From positions 95,656,707-95,720,706 of the forward strand of contig CP136067.1 of NCBI GenBank assembly GCA_032622095.1: DNA of 64,000 nt. The letters run 5' to 3'. The notes under the pieces are model-generated. The model did no database searches, was not told where the DNA came from, and saw only the letters and a program-made list of their open reading frames with translations. Position numbers and translations under genes: made by a program. Source of the DNA: Siphonodentalium dalli. Taxonomy: Eukaryota; Mollusca; Scaphopoda; Gadilida; Siphonodentaliidae. This document shows, piece by piece, positions 1 to 10,803 of the stretch (position 1 is the stretch's first letter; every line of letters begins with the position of its first letter).

Positions 1-1214
1 CAGTTATGTTCATCTTTCTTGTTGAAAGGCTTTAAACAATTTTCACAAAAGTAAGATAGGCCGTAGAATCCTGAAACACTGACTATCGGTGTGTAGTGGT
101 CCTGATTATGATACAGATATATATTCCTGTCATAGTTGTTGCTGACTCTGGATACTTTTTTTCCAATTTCGCCGCATATGATTATAATATTCACCTTGAA
201 GAACGATTCATACTTTGGTAGGTCGGCGTATGATCCCGGTCGGTCGGCGGAAATACACAATTTTTTAAGCAGAGTGTTTGCTAACACTTTTTGGTCATTT
301 CGCCCTTTTTTCGTTAGGTTCTTATAATAGGTTTCCGTCACTTTACCGTGTTTTAGAAATATTTCGAGCAGTGATAATCCGGGATAAGACGATTTAAGAT
401 CTTCTGAAACTGTACTAATCTTGGCCATCGCGACGCCTATAGCTCTAGGCAAACAGGTGTTGTCAGTGTTGTGGATGAAGACTGTTGATTTTTTGTCCAG
501 AAGTGATTTGTCACCGTCGATAGGAACTCCACTGCCTGAGCCACTGGGTTGCCTCAGTGACCCTACAGTTATTCGAAATGATCGGTCCAAGGCGATATGT
601 TCGTGCGATGTCAGCACATTAGCTATTTTGTCGATAATCAACTGAGAATTCAGGTCCGACCATGCCGTTAACGGTACTATGATGGGTTTATCCAACTGAT
701 CGGTATGAAGGATAACTCTTCCCAGATCATTGTCTGCCAAATCACCTCTCGTCGTTCTTAGTATATGGTCGAACATGTTGGTAAGTCGTTCCGTCAAGTC
801 TGACAACAGTTCACCGCGCCATTGATGGTCAAATTTCACGTCGTATATACTTTCCACAGCCGATGACCTCATGAATGATTTTATTTCACGAAGATTGATC
901 GTGTAGGACTGATTAGCCGTCTGTTGCGTTTGCTCATCGTGACTAGTGTCGAGAGTAACTTCCTGCGGTTCATTCCGTCCCGTTAAATCTAGAGCGGATG
1001 ACTGGTGAGCGGCTCGGGATGAGTCCTGGGGTTGAGACGGTGCGGGGTTTGGCCCGTCATTATCGGGCGACTGCTGTCTACCCTCCAGATATATCAATCT
1101 GTCATACGTATTTCTGTCTGTATCGGACATTGAGTCCACTCTCCCGGTGATGCCTCTTAGAAAGTCACCACTACTATATCCCTCGGCGTGCAATTCATCG
1201 ATTAACCGCTCCAT
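1..1214 (-). CDS. Protein-primed-type family B DNA polymerase, N-terminal part (Polinton/adintovirus-like)
   Basis: The frame is open without a stop from an ATG at 1214 to the window edge (404 codons), so the catalytic domains lie outside. Recognition rests on N-terminal features of polymerases from Polintons and relatives: a segment with HNTDNTCLPRAIGVA (about residue 240), a stretch ending in YLYHNQDHYTPI (about 365-377), and a Cys-rich start YFCENCLKPF at the edge, the first half of the zinc-binding region that precedes the exonuclease domain. Residues 40-110 are polar and low in complexity. The protein should replicate the element from a protein primer. The ATG is preceded on its strand by a pyrimidine tract and CAG, a possible 3' splice site, so a short upstream exon cannot be excluded. 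It diverges from the PC4-like gene at 1949 and differs clearly in sequence from the polymerase at 62,181. No exonuclease or polymerase motif is visible, so activity cannot be judged. Confidence 0.8.
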   Translation of the reverse strand, partial: MERLIDELHAEGYSSGDFLRGITGRVDSMSDTDRNTYDRLIYLEGRQQSPDNDGPNPAPSQPQDSSRAAHQSSALDLTGRNEPQEVTLDTSHDEQTQQTANQSYTINLREIKSFMRSSAVESIYDVKFDHQWRGELLSDLTERLTNMFDHILRTTRGDLADNDLGRVILHTDQLDKPIIVPLTAWSDLNSQLIIDKIANVLTSHEHIALDRSFRITVGSLRQPSGSGSGVPIDGDKSLLDKKSTVFIHNTDNTCLPRAIGVAMAKISTVSEDLKSSYPGLSLLEIFLKHGKVTETYYKNLTKKGRNDQKVLANTLLKKLCISADRPGSYADLPKYESFFKVNIIIICGEIGKKVSRVSNNYDRNIYLYHNQDHYTPIVSVSGFYGLSYFCENCLKPFNKKDEHN

Positions 1215-1268
1215 CTGAAAAAAGTAAATACTTTAATGAGCTAGAGGTTCCATATAACATATTTATAG

Positions 1269-1795
1269 CAACTCGAAATCACGGTGCTTAATGATTGGTT
1301 GCTATTTATAGCGCATGAGTCGTCCATTTATTTGAAACCCGTGACGTGTAAGACCTATATATAGACATTACGAAATTTCATTGACCTATGATCATTATAG
1401 CATCAACTCGAAATCACGGTGCTTAATGATTGGTTTATATTTATAGCGCATGAGTCATACATTTATTTGAAACACGTGACGTGTAAGAGCTATATATAGA
1501 CATTACGAAATTTCATTGACCTATGATCATTATAGCATCAACTCGAAATCACGGTGCTTAATGATTGGTTTCTATTTATAGCGCATGAGTCATACATTTA
1601 TTTGAAACACGTGACGTGTAAGAGCTATATATAGACATTACGAAATTTCATTGACCTATGATCATTATAGCATCAACTCGAAATCACGGTGCTTAATGAT
1701 TGGTTTCTATTTATAGCGCATGAGTCATACATTTATTTGAAACCCGTGACGTGTACGAGCTATATATAGACATTACGAAATTTCATCGTCCTATG
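1269..1795. repeat. Four tandem 135-bp repeats between divergent genes (promoter or origin candidate)
   Basis: The word CAACTCGAAATCACGG recurs at 1269, 1404, 1539 and 1674, exactly 135 bp apart, and the copies differ at only a few bases. Each unit holds an inverted CCAAT box (ATTGG), a CACGTGACGTG segment (E-box/CRE-like), a run of TATATATA and a TGATCA site. The array fills the gap between the polymerase gene on the minus strand and the PC4-like gene on the plus strand. The layout suits a bidirectional enhancer/promoter or a replication origin; the sequence alone does not decide which. Confidence 0.85.
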
Positions 1796-1804
1796 ATCAA
1801 AAAA

Positions 1805-1890
1805 GGGGCGGGCACTAATTATTAATGGCTCCGCCGTAGGCGCTACTCGATTGGTCTATTTCATTTTTTCAACGTCACCCATCATATAAA
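1805..1890 (+). promoter_or_regulatory. Core promoter of the PC4-like gene
   Basis: A GC box (GGGGCGGG, 1805-1812), an inverted CCAAT box (1850-1854) and a TATA box (TATAAA, 1885-1890) stand in the usual order upstream of the ATG at 1949. A start of transcription about 30 bp after the TATA box would leave a leader of roughly 30 bases. Confidence 0.65.
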
Positions 1891-1948
1891 AAGACGGTGA
1901 TTCGATGTACTAACTCATTCGCAGCTAAATTTTCATTAAGAACGGATC

Positions 1949-2461
1949 ATGGATTCTAAGATTCTCGTCAAAAATTTAGGGAGGGACCGATTTCTCACAG
2001 TCGGTGAATATGAGGACCGGAAATACGTTGACTTACGAATATGGAAAGAAGGCAAAATCCCTACGACATTCGGGGCTCGTATGAGCTTACAAAGATGGCA
2101 ATGTCTGACTGAAAATATAAAGTCCATCGGTGAACATTTAGTATCCAGGAGTCCTATGGATAAAGTGCATCTGGGACACAATCTACATGCGGTTTTAGAC
2201 CATAATAATGGTGTAGTACACTTACGCCAGTATTTCACCCCGAAGGACTCTGAACATTTGCACCCCACGAAGAAAGGCTGTACGATTAACCAACAGGAAT
2301 TTGATGTATTGTTTCAACACATTGACGCCGTTAATCATGTTTTACCTGAATTAGAGAATGTGAAAGCTTGTTATTTAACGCACGATGGACAGATGGAAGC
2401 GTTAGCGTGTACAGAATGCAATCCCGGAGGTTATGGATTTTACACTCAACGTGATTATTGA
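1949..2461 (+). CDS. Double PC4/SUB1-like single-stranded DNA-binding protein
   Basis: This intact 170-residue frame starts 59 bp after a TATA box and is followed by a poly(A) signal (AATAAA, 2498-2503). Residues about 18-62 carry the PC4 (p15 coactivator) pattern: KYVDLRIW, a Gly/Phe turn, then a helix SLQRWQCLTENI. Residues about 75-135 look like a second, more diverged copy: GVVHLRQYF, KKGCTINQQEFDVLFQHI. The tail has a CYLTH / ACTEC segment. PC4 proteins bind single-stranded DNA and act in transcription and replication. Beside a protein-primed polymerase, a role in protecting displaced single strands or activating the element's promoters is a reasonable inference. Two PC4 modules in one short protein suggest an internal pseudo-dimer, since PC4 normally works as a dimer. 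A host origin cannot be excluded. Confidence 0.72.
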   Translation: MDSKILVKNLGRDRFLTVGEYEDRKYVDLRIWKEGKIPTTFGARMSLQRWQCLTENIKSIGEHLVSRSPMDKVHLGHNLHAVLDHNNGVVHLRQYFTPKDSEHLHPTKKGCTINQQEFDVLFQHIDAVNHVLPELENVKACYLTHDGQMEALACTECNPGGYGFYTQRDY

Positions 2462-2497
2462 ACTTTGACCGTGTGAGGAATACTTATTTTCATCGTA

Positions 2498-2503
2498 AAT
2501 AAA
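2498..2503 (+). terminator. Poly(A) signal of the PC4-like gene
   Basis: AATAAA lies 37 bp after the stop codon. A conventional poly(A) signal here contrasts with the histone-type 3' ends of the element at the right end of the window. Confidence 0.65.
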
Positions 2504-3460
2504 ATATTAACTTATACCATGTTATTCTCAATTATTTCGGACATATACCCCGCGTTGGGGGGAGGGTGTGTGTGTGCGACGATTATTCATGTTTAAATGT
2601 TTTGGTGAATTATCGAAAGATCTCTATTTTTATTTATTTTATTGACGGCGACGTCGAACCTTCCTACATGGTGAAAACCGCGTCAAGATCCGACTTCTAG
2701 AACTCTAGATAAGGCATATTATGTCCACTGCACGTGCGGCTTTAATGACGTCATAGATATTTCAAAATAGCCTATCTCCGAGGCGGAGAGAGGTACGGAC
2801 GAGTCGTTTTCAGATTATTTTTCAGACAGAAGGGGACTATCGTTTGTGGTCGGTTAAGACGAGATATTAAGTTTTTTAATTTATTTTGCCAATTAGTGGG
2901 ATCCCTCTATTTTACCCCCATGGAAATAATGTATATACTCGCGAACACTCATTTTAAAGATTACCCCGAAGAACTGTTTAAACAATTTAGTTCATTTCAG
3001 AACTGAACGAGTACCGTAGGCCATCACTATCATTTACACGATACATCGCCGAAAAAGATTACAAATTCTCCAAATTGTGAATTTATTGGTCCGAAACGTG
3101 GACCCTCTTTATAATAGGGCGACGTAGGAATTTGACTGCCAATATTCAAAACCGTGTTATATCTGTTTAAAAGTAGACAACTATGTTCGCACACAACTAA
3201 TGCGTTATTTAATTAAGCATGGCGGATATTTAACCTTTTATAGGACAGGCCGGCAGTATGCTAATAAGCCAATTATACTACATTACAAACTGTACTCGCT
3301 GTTAATACACCGCTGCGCACGTGTCGCGGAATGAAAATGACTGCGAGTGTATCGGCTAATTCCAATGAACGGAAATGGGCAGAACGTTGAAACATCTGGT
3401 GTAATTATACTGTAACGTGAATTTCGGTCAAGCATAGTGGCGATGATATTAGTTACTGGG
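2504..3460. other. Gene-free interval inside the left element
   Basis: I see no supported gene on either strand. CpG dinucleotides look frequent here compared with the repeat-rich middle, as expected for recently inserted DNA not yet worn down by methylation. That is a visual impression only. Confidence 0.4.
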
Positions 3461-3470
3461 TATAATATAA
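3461..3470 (+). promoter_or_regulatory. TATA-like box of the small acidic gene
   Basis: TATAATATAA lies about 35-44 bp before the ATG at 3505, leaving room for a start site and a leader of about ten bases. Confidence 0.4.
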
Positions 3471-3504
3471 GGTGAAATTCTTCACTTGACACAAAACTAC
3501 AGAC

Positions 3505-4134
3505 ATGGAAACACCTAACGCATTTAGTGACGGCGAGACACCCACGATGGAAATGGTATGTATAAATATAACTTTTATTTCATTTTAAATTGAACATGAT
3601 ATTTAGTTAAAGGCAATAGTAGCGTTCGTTTGAGAAATATTCATACTCGTTGAAACCGGGGATTTCTTTGTGTATTGTTTTTGAATTCGAACAATTTATA
3701 TAGTATACTCGTATTCTGTCAGCGGTGCGATTTTATTGGTTTTTAATTACACAACCCCAAACGCTCTTTATTCATATCGGGAAAACAGTAACTAATAACG
3801 CTTTTAATATATCCGAGGGCTAAACGAAAGACGAGTTGCTTGGAACAAGATTTTTATAACATATTCATGTAAAGCCTATATTTTTTACTACTGGCCCTAA
3901 AATAGTAAGGAACCATATTGATAACCCAACATTGACACACCTTCGTTAATCACTCGTATCCGTATAATAATTTTTTTTTAATCCGAACGTCTTTTCTTCT
4001 GTTTCCAGCCAAAAGACGAAATGAGCAATTGGGACGATTGGGAGCTGAGCGACGAGGAAAAGACAATGACTTCGTGCACGTGGGACAGCGATGACGTAGA
4101 GCCGCCGAAGAAGAAAGGGGACAATAAGGATTAA
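3505..4134 (+). CDS. Small acidic protein, two exons (3505-3555 and 4009-4134)
   Basis: I do not recognise a family. Exon 1 has 17 codons from an ATG and stops at a strong donor (ATG then GTATGT). A 453-bp intron ends in a pyrimidine-rich tract and TTTCCAG at 4008. Exon 2 continues in phase 0 for 41 codons to TAA, with a poly(A) signal AATAAA at 4154-4159. The predicted 58-residue product is acidic, with the core NWDDWELSDEEK and a short basic, nuclear-signal-like stretch (PPKKKG) near its end. A TATA-like box sits just upstream. Good donor, good acceptor, matching phase and a nearby poly(A) signal together make a real gene likely. An acidic tryptophan-containing peptide could be an activation domain or an adaptor; that is only a guess. 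Further exons upstream are possible. Confidence 0.55.
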
Positions 4135-4153
4135 CGCCCCTGACAATTTCTAT

Positions 4154-4159
4154 AATAAA
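4154..4159 (+). terminator. Poly(A) signal of the small acidic gene
   Basis: AATAAA starts 20 bp after the TAA stop. Confidence 0.55.
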
Positions 4160-5018
4160 CGGATTAATGTTTTATCGGATTTCGTTCCATTCTGTGTAAA
4201 AAAAGGGTATAGTAAACATATATATTTTATTCACTATAATTTGATCTACGCATTTTATAACTGTGTGCGTGGGGGGTGCGTTCATACACTCGCAAATTTT
4301 ACGGCAAACACTAAAACATTTCGTATATATTAATTTATGAGGGCGTGGATTATAAATAAAGTTTACCTGGCAAATTTGCGAATTTATCAATGTACCACCA
4401 TAGACAGAGATATATTTCAAAACAATTTTGTATAGAATATATACTTATACTCACATTATATCAAACGTTCCTCGTCGTATCTATTTTCATTGAGCCATCT
4501 ATGATATCACATCAAGAAACGACCGTTTATATACCTGAGGGGGGTCGACGAAAAGCTATATATAATAAACATGTCCGTACGTGTTTATATATTTATAGAT
4601 GGGGGATCGAGTCTGAACGTGTTATAGCGAATCGACTGGCATGCAGAAAGCGGCTGTGTCATGACACGTATTAATAGATAATTTATACAGAAGCACATCA
4701 CCGAGTGGACACAGAGTAAATCGATATTGACTCGTAGTATGTGACGTGAGAATGCGTGTTTGAACATGCCCGGCCAAAAATATCCCTTACGTATAATTAT
4801 ATGCTAATGGGGATCATAGACCGACGCGTGGGCGGAGAATATAGGTCAAACTCCGTGTACTGCAGAGAATAGAGTTATCGTTCCTGAAATGACCCCAAAC
4901 AGGCGGGGTATCATCACCCCTCCATTGAAAATAATACATGTTTGCACCACAATCCAGATGACACTTAAGCTCAAAAACACGGCAGCAACCCAACAAAAAC
5001 AACACGTTCACTGTTTAT
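4160..5018. other. No supported gene
   Basis: Several short open frames exist on both strands but none shows a recognisable domain, a credible promoter and a matching 3' signal together. The stretch holds many TATATA runs. Confidence 0.4.
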
Positions 5019-5123
5019 TCAGGCTATGGTCTTACAATCTCGTCCAAATACGGATACGATAGGCGAGAATCGCATGCGTTTTGATATGTCGATGCCGTCT
5101 GGAGAGTTTGGCGGGACCAGCAT
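5019..5123 (-). CDS. Tentative 34-residue gene with its own TATA box and poly(A) signal
   Basis: On the minus strand a strong TATA box (TATATATAAG, 5188-5179) is followed about 55 bp later by an ATG at 5123 and a 34-codon frame that begins MLVPPNSPDG. The stop TGA at 5019 overlaps a poly(A) signal AATAAA (5019-5014) by one base. The compact arrangement is what makes it worth listing; no domain is recognised. An alternative on the same strand is a 91-codon frame (5307-5032) that lacks an ATG near its start but has an internal one and encodes a very basic, Arg/Lys-rich product, as DNA-packaging core proteins often are. The two overlap in different frames and I cannot decide between them. Confidence 0.25.
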   Translation of the reverse strand: MLVPPNSPDGIDISKRMRFSPIVSVFGRDCKTIA

Positions 5124-5309
5124 CCCGTCTCGATTTGCTCAGTCTACCCTTGATGCTATAAAGTGGTAGCCGCGGGCGCTTATATATAGAGTTGTTTTTA
5201 TGAGCCATCAGGCCCCCGCGGCAGCGGTCGCTGGCGCGACCTGACTGCCTCGATATCAATTTGAAAAAGGGGTGACGTTGCTTAAGTTTGAATTTTGTGT
5301 TTCCCAACA

Positions 5310-7000
5310 GGTCTTAGACAGTGCCGTCCCCCAACCCCACCCACCCTAAAAGTGATTTTTCCTATAGTGTTTTTGAAACGTGTCTCTTTGTGGTGTCATT
5401 CTTTTGGTATGATTTTTTACTAAATAACGGGTATGTTAGAGTTACATTTCTTTGAATTTTACAATCGAAACATATTCGCATGCGATGCTGAGTCACGCGG
5501 GACACGGCAAACTAAATCGCGCGCAAATTGGCTTGCGATTTTTCAGCATCCCACCCCATTTGGCATGCGATAGCGTTTGTACTAGGTGCAGGCGTTTATT
5601 ACACCGGATAAGTTGATAATACAATGTGTTGGAGCTTCCTCTTTCAAATGGTACATAATATGGCATAATATATTTTATATATGTGATCTGGGGGTTCGAA
5701 AATTAAGTGGGTCTTTATGTTGTTTCGCTTGCACCCATTTCGAAGGCCTTTAGCTCCTTTAAACATATATTACTATTGTTCGATCAGTTTCTATTTCACA
5801 TACTTTGCCTTCGCGCGCAATGCCATTTTCGCAAAATTCTTGTATCGGAGGACAATTTAGTTATACGTCGTCCCTGAGGGTAGATTTAAAGACAAACGTG
5901 ATGCGTTCATGTGAAACAAGTATAATTTTCTTAAAGGCGCGGGTGGCCTTGGCTGTGGGTATGCTGTTAAAATAGTCACACCCTTTAAAACTGCCAGAGG
6001 GAGGAAGACTATTATAATATATATTTTGTTCTTACATCAATCATAAACTAGAGGGTTAAAACTCTGTCCTGCAGAATTTTGATACTTAAATAAATAAATA
6101 AAATAAATTCCCCATCCCCGATCACCATCCATAATTGAATCCTCTACCCACCCCTATCCAAACCTTACCCATAAACCACTTCATACCCCTAATATTTCGA
6201 TAAGAATAACCTTAATCGTAGCCAATCCATAATCATAACCCCTTCCGAGCCCTATCCACAGCACTTAACTCTAACCCAATAAAACATCCTGACCATATTC
6301 ATTGCCCTCCTGCAAACCATATCCATAGCCATACCTTTGAACCTCACCATAACCCTTTCGATAAGCCTAGTCATACATAAAACCAAATCCTTTGCATAAC
6401 ACTGTCACCTTTTTAACATTAACAATATCCACAACTCTAACCCAATTTATAAACCCGATCCTACACATACCATTAACCCTAAACATAACTCTGATCTACA
6501 CATATCCATAACCCTACCCTTAATCTTAAAGTGGATTATCTCTTTGTAAACATGTATTATATAGTTACCAGGGTATAACATATTAGATATGAGTCGAAGA
6601 CTCCTTTGCGGAAATGCTTCTATCGATTAATATTGATTTTATTTCGAATATCTTCTGGTCTAAAAAGGTGTGATCGTTTAGCTAACGAACAATTGTGGTT
6701 ACTTTTACCAGTGACCAGGTATGTTCTAAAAATAGATAAATAACGTGTCCCAATTAAACATCTCATTTCATAATAACATTTTCGAAATAAATTCAATATT
6801 AGCTGATAGAAGTCTTTTCGGACAAGAGTTTTCAATTCATATTTATTATTTTATACCCACGAAACTATTTCAAATTTGTTATTTAAAGAGATAATCATAT
6901 CGCTAACCCTTTACATGAATTTCCTAAGTGTATACAGTCATTCGGGGGTATTTTCCTACATAATAAATGAATACATGTAATATCGGGCACTTAATCCCGA
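5310..7000. other. Gene-free, with a CCATAACC-rich degenerate stretch (about 6,090-6,500)
   Basis: No gene is supported. From about 6,090 to 6,500 the plus strand is an irregular C/A-rich run of words such as CCATAACCC and CCTAACCC with no fixed period, probably a decayed simple repeat. Confidence 0.5.
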
Positions 7001-7009
7001 TTAACTCAT

Positions 7010-8100
7010 TGCGCATTCTTTTGAAAAGTTAAAAATATTCACTGAATTTGCGCGTGGATAGTACCAACCACATCCAATTTGTTTTATCTCGATTCGCGAT
7101 TTCTCCATTTTTTTTTTCTTTGGGAGTTTTACTTGAATTTGCCAAAAGCCTCGACCAAACCGATGCGCGTTCTCCATTAGACGGATTGCTTTTATACCAC
7201 GACAGTCAAACTTCCAGGATGTATCTATGGTATATCGAGGTAACTGCTCGCGCATTTAACTCGCTCCTTCATTAGCCTGTTTGAATTTGGTGGGAAAATT
7301 GGCGAATTTCGCCTTTTGCCATATATCGACTGTAGGCTGTGTTCCTCTGCATGCAGTACGTATTATACGCTATATACCGTCGCCGCGAGTGAACCCTTTG
7401 CTCTAAAACTTAAGAAATCGCTCCAGAGTTGGCCGTTGATACCCCCTATCACACCCACTCGTCAGCAAAATTGTATCTCCATGTTTGATTTTTTGGAGTA
7501 TGTTACCACTTTTGGTGTTTGTTTGAATTTGCCAATTTGAACCCACCGGAACAAGAGCTCTCAGTTGGTCGGGTTGCTTTTTAAGTAGAGCGGTCAAACT
7601 GTGGGAGATTACCAACAGTATATCGACATACCTGCTCCTGCATTACTTCGCTCCTTCATTAACGCGTTTGTTTTGGCGAGAAAAATAGGTTAGTGATACT
7701 GCACTTAACTATACTTATTTACATTATAAAGCCTCGCCACGAGTAAACCATCGACTTTTAGCGCGAATTAAGCAGACACTAATAAGTTGTGCTTGGATAC
7801 TATCTATCATATCCACTATTCAAAAAATGTTTATCTCGATGATTTATTTTTGGAAAATCCCCCCCCCCTTTTGATTTTCGTTGGAATTTGCAAAAAGTCT
7901 GAACCCACCCGAAGCTCGCTTGCAGTTTGGCAGGTTGCTGTTACAGTGGTAGAGCTATGACACTTTGCAGGCCTATACCTACGGGATACCGGCGTACCCG
8001 CTCCTGCATTAACCTTGCGTTGGATTTGGCGCCAAAAATATGTCATTTCCTTGTCCATTCCGTAGATCGGTAACGGTTTGGACAAAAAATTTATAAATGG
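7010..8100. repeat. Three diverged tandem copies of a unit of about 370 bp
   Basis: The same order of words recurs three times: a TTTATCTCGAT-like start, TTTGAATTTGCCAA, a Cys/Arg-codon-like block with ACCCACC, GGTTGCTTTT, a TATATCGA/TACCGGCG step and GCTCCTTCATTA. Copies begin near 7,050, 7,430 and 7,800. They differ at many positions, so the array is old. Short open frames inside it are by-products. Confidence 0.6.
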
Positions 8101-8857
8101 TAAATTCCGGTCCGAATCACTCTTCCCATCTGGTCCACGCAATAAAAATATTATACCGCTGGACTTTTTTTTTCTTTTTTTTTGCTAAATCTGACGTTTA
8201 CATCCGCCACCGGCCAGCCTGATCTCACCACCCTCGGCCTGGTTTCACCGCCCCGACCAGGTATCACCAACCATCATGGTTTCGTCGCAACCCCTGTTAT
8301 GGTCTCACCCTCTCCCATGCTCCTTCATTAGCCAAGTTATTTAATTTCCAATGGTCTGTAACTTTGACATTTCTCAACCGATTTACAAAATGAATGAAAT
8401 CATCGCAAAGCAAAATTTTGCCCCCACCCAAAACCCAAAAAATATAAGTTCGTCCCTGTTCAAAACTTTTTTCTCGTATCAAGTTGCTAACGATTAACTG
8501 CATAGAAGCTCTCAAATCTGGATACCTTGTATGTCATAGGCAGACACAGGATATGAAATAAATCGAGTTTTGCCAGACATGGGCTCATACTTTTCGAGAT
8601 ACAGCAACCCAATTTTTTCACAAAAAGAGGGATAACTCTGTAGATCAAACGGGGACAATATCCTATATAGTCTATTCAGTTAGAATTAGTATAGGTCTAC
8701 ATGTATATACATACGAAATTCCAACTCCCTATCTCTTGTAATTCCAGAGATAAATTAGTTGAAAAATTGCTAAGAATAATAAATGATAATGGAAAAAAAT
8801 ATATAATTGAATAACAATATACTTCCATATTAAAATATGGAAGTATAATAACGAGGA

Positions 8858-8975
8858 AAATAGTATGTTATTGTCAAGTACGTCGTGTTATATGTAAACA
8901 AAAGCCAGGTTATATAGCGTATTTTGCTTTTGTTTACATAACAAAGCGTAAAACCTTGACAATAACATACTATTT
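8858..8975. mobile_element. Hairpin MITE of about 120 bp
   Basis: TAGTATGTTATTGTCAAG near the left edge returns as its reverse complement at the right, and TATGTAAACAAAAGC pairs with GCTTTTGTTTACATA inside. The two arms are nearly continuous around a short loop, typical of a small foldback transposon. Confidence 0.65.
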
Positions 8976-9169
8976 ACGTAATATTTATGATTGGTATAAG
9001 AACAAAATCTGTCCATATTTTAATATTCTTAATGTTTGTGGCGGTTTTAACGGATGTGACTATCGAAAAACCTGGAAAACAATGCAGGAAATTTTCCGGA
9101 TACATGTATTTCCAATCAACGTTAAGTGCATGTAACAGAGGAACTATTTTTGTCAACCATACCGCATGA

Positions 9170-10170
9170 TGTTGTTCTTCTATGGATATACATGTTTAAC
9201 ACATGAAGTGCTGTTTACACATTTACACACACAGTAGAAATGTATACTCATTATATGAAGCTTTATACCTACATGTACAATATGGTGTAAATATGGAATG
9301 TACAAAATGTGTGTTTACGCACAATAAAACAGGCAATTATGGTATAAATAGGTTTGTTCTGGTGACATGCTAGTAACCACACGCGCAAGTGTCGGTCCTC
9401 TATACAACACACACTTATCCCCAGCTAAATTTTGCATATAATAATATTTATTCTCTGATGGAAACAAAAACAGATATTGAGAAGTACAAAGAGAAGATAT
9501 ATATACAAACTATTGATTTGTAACAGCCTAATTATGTATAATACTTGGGGGTTGCCCGTCAAAAATGACTGATGACACAAATGACATGCAGGAAAATTGG
9601 GAAGAATTTGTGAATTATTAGTGCCCCTACAAGTAATTTAAAGTAATTATTAGTCACCGGAGGTAAACAGCGCCTATTGCATGACAATCCCCGGACAAAG
9701 TTACCATCTATCTTTTAACGTGATAGAAAAAAAGGCTATTTATTGCTAATTATTAGTGTCCATTTAAGTCATTTTATGTCAACGACACATACATATGTAT
9801 CCTGTTACATTCATGTGGCATGTTACCTAGGTATGTGTACATGTTTTACCAAATGTTTTCTGAGCTGATGATAAACGCTCTTTATCATGCGATTTATTAG
9901 TCCCCCGTTAAATAGTTTTGTGAGGTCAAAGGCGCCCATCCCCTGATATTCCCATGGTCATGTGAACATATGTGTACCAATGTTCTTACATATCTTCTAA
10001 GCTTATAATGAACACTCTGTATTGCTCATTTGTGCCAATTTAAATCGTCTGAAGTCAAAAATGACGGGTGACAAACAAGACTGCAAGAACATATCCTCAC
10101 CGTTGTAACACTGCACCGCTGATAACGATTAAAGAAAGCCGGCAAACGGTTCGCGGAGTTTGTTCGAAAT
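9170..10170. other. No supported gene
   Basis: AT-rich intergenic sequence with scattered related words (AATTATTAGT, GGTGACAAA) that hint at an old, badly decayed tandem repeat. Nothing else is clear. Confidence 0.4.
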
Positions 10171-10177
10171 TTAGCTT

Positions 10178-10257
10178 TGGCATGGACCCTGCTGACACCA
10201 CATTTGTCTGATATCATGGCATGGACCCTGCTGACACCACATTTGTCTGATATCATC
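10178..10257. repeat. Exact tandem duplication of about 40 bp
   Basis: The block starting GGCATGGACCCTGCTGAC and ending GTCTGATATCAT occurs twice back to back without a visible difference, so it is recent. Confidence 0.8.
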
Positions 10258-10482
10258 TTGTTCGCACCGTATCAGTAAAACATGGACTTGATAATCTTTG
10301 GGAAACGCGTTATGTCTCAGGTCTTGCACCGGTTGGCCTGACATTTTGCATGTCGTATTCTAAGATGTTTTGCAGGATATGGTAAAAATTTAGGTGCAAT
10401 CGGACATTATGTTCATATATATATTTAAACGCGCTGAAATCGTGACAGATAAACACACATATATACACACACATACAAACAG

Positions 10483-10539
10483 CAACGGTCAGATGCTCAT
10501 ACCCCGTTTATATATAACCATGGGTATATGCCAGATATA
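10483..10539 (+). repeat. Left member of an inverted pair (partner at 14,153-14,205)
   Basis: GGTCAGATGCTCATACCC followed by GTTTATATATAACCATGG and GGTATATGC reappears in reverse complement 3.6 kb away with only a few changes. The pair could be the ends of one element or two copies of a small repeat with a TATA-like core. Confidence 0.6.
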
Positions 10540-10803
10540 ACCGTACACAAAAAAACGCCGTTCTTTTGACCGTGTATTTATCCATGTATTGTTTTGAAAG
10601 GTAATCATGTTCGACTGGTGTTGTTAGATTGGTAATATGAGATTAGCGGTTTCTATGTCTTGTCTGGTCATATTTACTGTTTGAACTTCGTCTGAAATAG
10701 ACGCACTTTTTATACTAGAATTTGGGCAACATGCAGGAGCGCAGGGAAATCGCACGTCGAGTTGGTTTAAGGGTTTTTAGAAAAAGTATTTATATGATAT
10801 AGA

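Noticed and set aside
1269-1795. Regular repeats as a CRISPR array
   Set aside because: The units are directly abutting 135-bp copies without unique spacers, in animal DNA.
6090-6500. CCCTAACC-like words that could suggest an internal telomere tract
   Set aside because: The words have no constant period and most are CCATAACC or unrelated; it reads as a decayed simple repeat.
8987-9169. 60-codon frame with a hydrophobic start resembling a signal peptide
   Set aside because: No promoter, poly(A) signal or homology seen, and the region is AT-rich, which yields hydrophobic frames by chance. Kept as a weak possibility only.
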